From positions 1-64,000 of the forward strand of contig DHMO01000042.1 of assembly GCA_002405835.1 (NCBI GenBank): 64,000 bases of DNA, written 5' to 3'. Below, piece by piece: positions 59,765-64,000 of the stretch. The number at the start of each line of letters is the position of its first letter. The stretch's first letter is position 1. The DNA comes from Lentisphaeria bacterium UBA4640. GTDB lineage: Bacteria; Verrucomicrobiota; Lentisphaeria; Victivallales; UBA1829. Below the pieces are notes generated by a model. That model did no database searches. It was not told the origin of the DNA and saw nothing but the letters and a program-made list of their open reading frames with translations. A program made the translations under genes and the position numbers.

Positions 59765-60894
59765 GACGTGTCGTCATTCTGGGTTCAACCGGTTCAGTCG
59801 GCGAGAGCGCGGTGCGTGTCGCCGCCGCCCTGCGCGACCGCATCCATGTGATCGGCGTGGTCGGGAACCGCAATGTGAAACGTCTGGCGGAACAGGCCGC
59901 ACTGCTCGACTGCGAGTTCGCCGCGACCGGTTCTCCGGAGCGTCTCGGTGAACTGGCATCTGCGCTTCCCCCGCCGTGCCGCGCGTATGCGGGGACGGAG
60001 GCTGTTGCGGAACTGGTTCAGGCGGAGAATGTGGATATGATTCTCTGCGCGATTGTCGGAACCGCCGGGTTCCCGCTGGTGCTTTCGGCAATTGACGCGG
60101 GCAAGGAGATCGCGCTGGCAAGCAAAGAGGTGCTCGTCATGGCGGGACGGCTCGTCATGGACCGCGTCCGCGAAAAAAATATCCGTCTGATTCCGGTCGA
60201 CAGCGAACACAGCGCGATTTTCCAGTGTCTTCAAGGACACGGCAATGTCCGCAATGTCGTTTTGACGGCGAGCGGCGGACCGTTCCGCAAATCGTCGAAG
60301 GAGGAGCTGGCGCGCGTGACCTGCGCCGACGCCCTGAAGCATCCGACCTGGAGCATGGGACCGAAAGTGACCATTGATTCGGCGTCGCTGATGAACAAGG
60401 CTCTGGAAATGGTTGAGGCGCATCATCTTTTCCATGTCGGGGCGGACCGGATCAAGGTGCTTGTTCATCCGCAGTCGATCGTGCATTCGATGGCGGAGTT
60501 CGAGGACGGAGCGTTTCTTGCGCACATGAGTGTGCCGGATATGCGTTTCCCGATTCAGTACGCGTTCACCTGGCCGGAGCGCTGCGACGGCGGACTGAAG
60601 CGTCTGGATCTGACCGCGCTTTCCGGGCTGACGTTCGAGAAGCCGGATATGGACCGTTTCCCGTCGCTGGGCTACGGTTACGAGGCGATCCGCATGGGCG
60701 GAACCGCCGGATCCGTGATGAACGCTGCAAATGAGGTCGCCGTTGAGCGTTTTGCAAAAGGCGAAATCGGTTTTACAGATGTTTTCCGTATTGTGGAACG
60801 GACCATGGAGCGTTTCGCCCGCGGCGGCGACGCCGGAATGGATGAAATTCTGGATGCGGATCATAATGCGCGCGCATTTGCGCGTCAAATCTAA
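59761..60894 (+). CDS. dxr: 1-deoxy-D-xylulose 5-phosphate reductoisomerase
   Basis: The first committed enzyme of the MEP pathway, making MEP with NADPH. The 377 residues start with the nucleotide loop ILGSTGSVGESAV. ALASKEVLVMAG and VDSEHSAIFQCL carry the metal and substrate residues, and FVPEMDY-like later blocks (HPQSIVHSMAEFEDG) are present. It overlaps dtd by ATGA. Confidence 0.95.
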   Translation: MRRVVILGSTGSVGESAVRVAAALRDRIHVIGVVGNRNVKRLAEQAALLDCEFAATGSPERLGELASALPPPCRAYAGTEAVAELVQAENVDMILCAIVGTAGFPLVLSAIDAGKEIALASKEVLVMAGRLVMDRVREKNIRLIPVDSEHSAIFQCLQGHGNVRNVVLTASGGPFRKSSKEELARVTCADALKHPTWSMGPKVTIDSASLMNKALEMVEAHHLFHVGADRIKVLVHPQSIVHSMAEFEDGAFLAHMSVPDMRFPIQYAFTWPERCDGGLKRLDLTALSGLTFEKPDMDRFPSLGYGYEAIRMGGTAGSVMNAANEVAVERFAKGEIGFTDVFRIVERTMERFARGGDAGMDEILDADHNARAFARQI

Positions 60895-60907
60895 AAAGGA
60901 GTTTTGA

Positions 60908-62602
60908 ATGGGTATCGGACATATTCTGTCGATCATCGGGTCGGCGATTTTTATGATTTTCTTTTTCGGTCTTTGCATTTTCGTGCATGAACTCGGACAC
61001 TTCCTTGTCGCCAAATGGCGCGGGTTCCATGTGATCGCCTTTTCCATCGGGTTCCGCAAAATCTGGGGGAAGAAATACAAGGGCGTGGAGTACCGCATCG
61101 GCTGGATTCCGTTCGGCGGATACGTCGATATTCCGCAGATTGATTCGACCGGAGAGGCGAAGGACGAAAACGGCAATCCGCTCCCGAAGGGCAAGCCTGT
61201 GGACCGCATTCTCGCGGCTGCGGCGGGACCTGTCTTCAACATCATTTTCGGATTCATTCTCGCGGTTGCCGTCTGGATCGGCGGACTGCCGCAGGAGACG
61301 CCGAAGCTGTCGACCATCGAAGTTGCAACCATCGAACAGGAGAGTCCGGAATACCGTGCCGGTCTGCGCGAAGGCGATAAGATTCTGAAGCTCAACGGTA
61401 AAACTTTCAATGCCACCTGGCGCGAATTCGTAACGGAGATTCTCACGATCATCGGCGATGTGACGCTGGACGTGGAGCGCGACGGGAAAGTGATTCAGGT
61501 CACTTACCGTCCGGTTGTGAACAAGGCGGTCAGTCCGGTCGATGAGATTGCATATCCGTTCTTCCGTCCGAAACTTCCGCTGCGTCTCTATCCCGAATCC
61601 GGTTCCGCCGCCGCGAAAGCCGGAGTGCTTGCCGGCGATGAGGTGGTCGCCGCGAACGGACAGAAGATTGCCGGATTCGATGACTTGGAGATTTTCCTCT
61701 CCATGAACTCCGACAAACCGTTCACTCTTACCGTGAAACGCGATGGCAAAACGGTTGAAATCCCGAATATCGTTCCCGAGCCGTTGAAGGTTCAGGGGCG
61801 TGACGGCGTTTACCGCATCGGCTTCACGTTCTCTGCGAAGGACGGCGGAATGAAGATTGAAAAAGTTTCACCCGGAATGCCTGCGGAGACCGCAGGTCTG
61901 CAGCCCGGCGACGTGATTGTCAAGGCGGACGGCAAGCCAATTGCGACCCCCTCGCTTTTCCCCTCCACACTCGGTGACAAGGCGGTTCAGCTGACCGTGA
62001 AGCGCGGAGAAAAGGAACTGGAGCTCACTCTGGTTCCGCGCTTCATCCGCTTCACAACAATCGGCGTGGATTTCGTCTATCTGACGCATCCGACGCCGTG
62101 GAGCCAGTTCACGCATGTGATTGACATGACGGTCAAATCCCTGCGCAGTCTCGGCGTCAGTCTCGGCAACAAGCTCGGTCTGACAAAGGCGCACACCACG
62201 ATCAAGCCCAGCCACCTGAGCGGTCCGATCGGCATCGGACGCGTCCTTTACATTTCCGTCTATCGCGGTTCGATTGTCCAGGGGCTCAGCCTTGTGGTTC
62301 TGGTTTCGTTCAGTCTCGGACTCTTCAATCTGCTTCCGATTCCGGTTCTCGACGGCGGACATATTCTGCTTGCGATTCTGGAGCTGATTTTCCGCCGCCC
62401 GGTTTCGGCAAAGGTGCTTGAACCGATTATGATGGGCTTCATCGGACTGCTGATTGCGTTCATGCTCTACGTTTCGTTCTATGACGTCCGCCGGGTGATC
62501 GGGTCGATTGCTCCGGAAGCAATCGGCATTGAATCGAAGGCTCCGGCGACAGCCGTGTCAGCAAAGGATGGAAAAGATGTCCAGAATGACAAGAAGGATT
62601 AA
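60908..62602 (+). CDS. rseP: RseP-type site-2 metalloprotease with three PDZ domains
   Basis: A 564-residue intramembrane protease. The zinc-binding HELGH lies in helix 1 (VHELGHFLVAKW near 28-39), and the third ligand Asp is in NLLPIPVLDGGH near the C-terminal helices. Three PDZ domains follow one another (near 130-185, 218-285 and 308-375); many homologues have one or two. RseP-type enzymes cleave anti-sigma factors and signal-peptide remnants. It ends 26 bases into the next gene, which starts inside it. Confidence 0.93.
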   Translation: MGIGHILSIIGSAIFMIFFFGLCIFVHELGHFLVAKWRGFHVIAFSIGFRKIWGKKYKGVEYRIGWIPFGGYVDIPQIDSTGEAKDENGNPLPKGKPVDRILAAAAGPVFNIIFGFILAVAVWIGGLPQETPKLSTIEVATIEQESPEYRAGLREGDKILKLNGKTFNATWREFVTEILTIIGDVTLDVERDGKVIQVTYRPVVNKAVSPVDEIAYPFFRPKLPLRLYPESGSAAAKAGVLAGDEVVAANGQKIAGFDDLEIFLSMNSDKPFTLTVKRDGKTVEIPNIVPEPLKVQGRDGVYRIGFTFSAKDGGMKIEKVSPGMPAETAGLQPGDVIVKADGKPIATPSLFPSTLGDKAVQLTVKRGEKELELTLVPRFIRFTTIGVDFVYLTHPTPWSQFTHVIDMTVKSLRSLGVSLGNKLGLTKAHTTIKPSHLSGPIGIGRVLYISVYRGSIVQGLSLVVLVSFSLGLFNLLPIPVLDGGHILLAILELIFRRPVSAKVLEPIMMGFIGLLIAFMLYVSFYDVRRVIGSIAPEAIGIESKAPATAVSAKDGKDVQNDKKD

Positions 62603-63668
62603 TGTCGGTTCCGTTGCAATCGGCGGCGGCGCACCGGTTTCGCTTCAGTCCATGACGAATACGCGCACTTCGGATGCGCCGGCGACTCTTGCGCAAATCC
62701 GCGAGCTGGCGAATGCCGGATGCGACATCATCCGCTGCGCTGTCCCAGATGAAGAAGCTCTCCGCGCTCTGCCGGAGATTCTAGACGGAACACCGATTCC
62801 GGTGATTGCTGATATTCATTTTGATTACCGTCTTGCGCTCGGGGCCATCAAAGCGGGAATTCACGGAATCCGCATCAACCCGGGCAACATCGGCTCCGCG
62901 GACCGTGTCCGCGCGGTTGCCGAAGCCGCGGGGGAGGCGGGGGTTCCGATCCGCGTCGGCGCAAACTCCGGAAGTCTGCCGCATGGACTTTACGATTCCA
63001 AACTTGCCGCCGGGCTTGCTCCGCGCGATGCGATGGCGCAGGCGCTTGCGGAGGCTGCACTCGGACAGGTGAAGCTGCTGGAGCAGTACGGTTTCCGGCA
63101 GATTAAAGTATCCCTCAAATCCAGTTCGGTGGTATCGACGGTTGATGCGTGCCGCCGTTTTGCGGAAATCAGCGATATTCCGCTTCACATCGGCGTTACG
63201 GAGGCGGGTGTTCCGGCAACGGGACTCATCAAATCCGCGGTCGGCATCGGTGCTTTGCTGCTGGAGGGAATCGGCGAAACCATGCGGGTGAGTCTGACCG
63301 CCGATCCAGTGGAGGAGATCCGTACGGGTTTGCAGATCCTGGAAGCCGCCGGACTGCGCAAGCCGGAACCGGAATTCGTGTCGTGTCCGACTTGCGGACG
63401 CACGCGGATTGACCTGACCGGGCTTGCTTCCGAGGTCTATGAGTACATTCAGTCGCTGAAGCGCGCGGGGCGTCATATCGGTTTCCGCAAAATAGCCGTG
63501 ATGGGCTGTGTCGTGAACGGTCCCGGCGAGGCGCACGATGCGGATATCGGTCTTGCGGGCGGCGACGGCAAAGCTGTGATTTTCAAATCCGGAAAAATCG
63601 CTGCAACGCTTCCCGAAGCGGAAGCTCTTGAGCTTCTCAAGCGCGAGATTCTGGAACATTCCAGATAA
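62577..63668 (+). CDS. ispG: 4-hydroxy-3-methylbut-2-enyl diphosphate synthase
   Basis: The iron-sulfur enzyme converts MEcPP to HMBPP, the seventh-to-last chemistry of the MEP route before IspH. TRRINVGSVAIGGGAPVSLQSMTNT starts the TIM barrel, GIRINPGNIG is conserved, and cluster ligands lie in CPTCGRT and MGCVVNGPGEA. I place the start at 62577 because of AAAGGATGG nine bases upstream; 62568 and 62586 are alternatives. The 363-residue length is normal. It overlaps rseP by 26 bases. Confidence 0.94.
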   Translation: MSRMTRRINVGSVAIGGGAPVSLQSMTNTRTSDAPATLAQIRELANAGCDIIRCAVPDEEALRALPEILDGTPIPVIADIHFDYRLALGAIKAGIHGIRINPGNIGSADRVRAVAEAAGEAGVPIRVGANSGSLPHGLYDSKLAAGLAPRDAMAQALAEAALGQVKLLEQYGFRQIKVSLKSSSVVSTVDACRRFAEISDIPLHIGVTEAGVPATGLIKSAVGIGALLLEGIGETMRVSLTADPVEEIRTGLQILEAAGLRKPEPEFVSCPTCGRTRIDLTGLASEVYEYIQSLKRAGRHIGFRKIAVMGCVVNGPGEAHDADIGLAGGDGKAVIFKSGKIAATLPEAEALELLKREILEHSR

Positions 63669-63678
63669 AAATAAATTT

Positions 63679-63731
63679 AAAACCTGCGGAGCCTTCCGTT
63701 TTTCATGAACGGCAAGGCTCCGCAGGTTTTT
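63679..63731 (+). terminator. two-way terminator after ispG
   Basis: A 17-base perfect stem (63679-63695 with 63714-63730) has T runs on the plus strand and A runs that serve the minus-strand gene. Confidence 0.9.
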
Positions 63732-63745
63732 GTTTCTTATGAAAT

Positions 63746-64000
63746 TCAGAACTGATAGAGTGCGCAGGAGTATTCCTCCGGGAGCACGGCTTTCAGCTTG
63801 GAACCTTCCACAACGGCGGAACCGCCGCCGAAAATCTTCCGGACCGATTGACCGAACGGAAGATCGAATTCATATTCCGCATTCTCCGCTCCGTTGCGGT
63901 AGACCGCGATAAATCCTTCGCTGTAATCCGGAGCGACCGAGACGATGGCGCTCCAGGTTCCCTTCATCGGCATTTCGCCTTCGGAGATTGTGAGATACTT
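63746..64000 (-). CDS. C-terminal fragment of a protein leaving the window (possible glycosidase beta domain)
   Basis: The frame is open from the right edge for 84 residues and stops at 63746. The fragment is beta-rich (WSAIVSVAPDYSEGFIAVYRN, YEFDLPFGQSVRKIFGG, LPEEYSCALYQF) and resembles the C-terminal beta sandwich of alpha-galactosidase-like glycoside hydrolases. That is a weak guess from pattern alone; the catalytic part lies outside the window. Confidence 0.6.
   Translation of the reverse strand, partial: KYLTISEGEMPMKGTWSAIVSVAPDYSEGFIAVYRNGAENAEYEFDLPFGQSVRKIFGGGSAVVEGSKLKAVLPEEYSCALYQF

Noticed and set aside
59794..61452. 552-residue open frame antisense to dxr and rseP
   Set aside because: It spans two unrelated genes with intact catalytic motifs and shows no conserved pattern.
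1..64000. Insertion sequences, prophage, integrase or attachment sites
   Set aside because: No transposase, integrase or phage structural motif was found in any frame, and the tRNA is not followed by a duplicated 3' end.

Overview
The window looks like a chromosomal segment from a Gram-negative member of the PVC superphylum, most likely Lentisphaerota (Victivallis-like). The support is a Minf_1886-family protein, giant surface proteins with AIDA-like or Pmp-like repeats ending in a shared FG-GAP-like module, and lipid A and outer-membrane genes (lpxD, an OmpH/Skp-type chaperone, an Mla system, a Kdo/WaaP-type kinase). No insertion sequence, prophage, CRISPR array or rRNA operon was seen. The lineage call is inference from gene content; no 16S or marker tree was possible.

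Layout. 1-382: gene-poor end with a direct repeat and an inverted repeat. 383-4048 (minus): an NYN nuclease fused to a cold-shock domain, followed by mlaE-mlaF-mlaD. 4390-6851 (minus): ispD, a triple-LysM lipoprotein and a Minf_1886 protein. 6988-9947 (plus): a lipopolysaccharide kinase-like gene overlapping a comEC-like gene. 10075-14779: a CAT-anticodon tRNA, a K+/H+ antiporter, a five-repeat mechanosensitive channel and an EamA exporter. 15038-24168: an accessory block with two giant proteins (1173 and 1360 aa) sharing a gapless 290-residue C-terminal module, plus a DUF1848 gene. Two very small genes here (32 and 42 codons) sit directly behind promoters and overlap the next start codon by ATGA.

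24233-29726 (minus): an EamA transporter, a GntR/LacI hybrid regulator and a sugar operon (zinc-type dehydrogenase, TIM-barrel epimerase, GH57-like protein). 29906-36659: aroE, a polyprenyl synthase operon, ruvB and transketolase. 36872-42744: a cold-shock protein, two MFS transporters, YkgJ-like protein, lpxD, OmpH and a phospholipase D. 42804-46005 (minus): HPr-like protein, trkA, trkH. 46186-47517: glyQS. 47780-56407 (minus): a nine-gene run of Tad-type secretion genes (cpaB, FHA-tadA, tadB, tadC) with DUF192, FHA and PEGA proteins, ending in rsmG. 56567-57674 (minus): DUF3793 and flavodoxin, preceded by two TTAG-N6-CTAA dyads. 57950-63668 (plus): ispF, folE, dtd, dxr, rseP, ispG. The right edge holds the C-terminus of one more gene.

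Functional themes: four MEP isoprenoid genes (ispD, ispF, dxr, ispG) and a prenyl diphosphate synthase; envelope building and lipid transport; potassium handling (antiporter, mechanosensitive channel, TrkAH with an HPr-like protein); a compact Tad-like export machine without visible pilin or secretin. Promoters identified by eye are strikingly uniform: a TTGxxx box, 16 bases, then a TATA-like box, in thirteen of fourteen cases.
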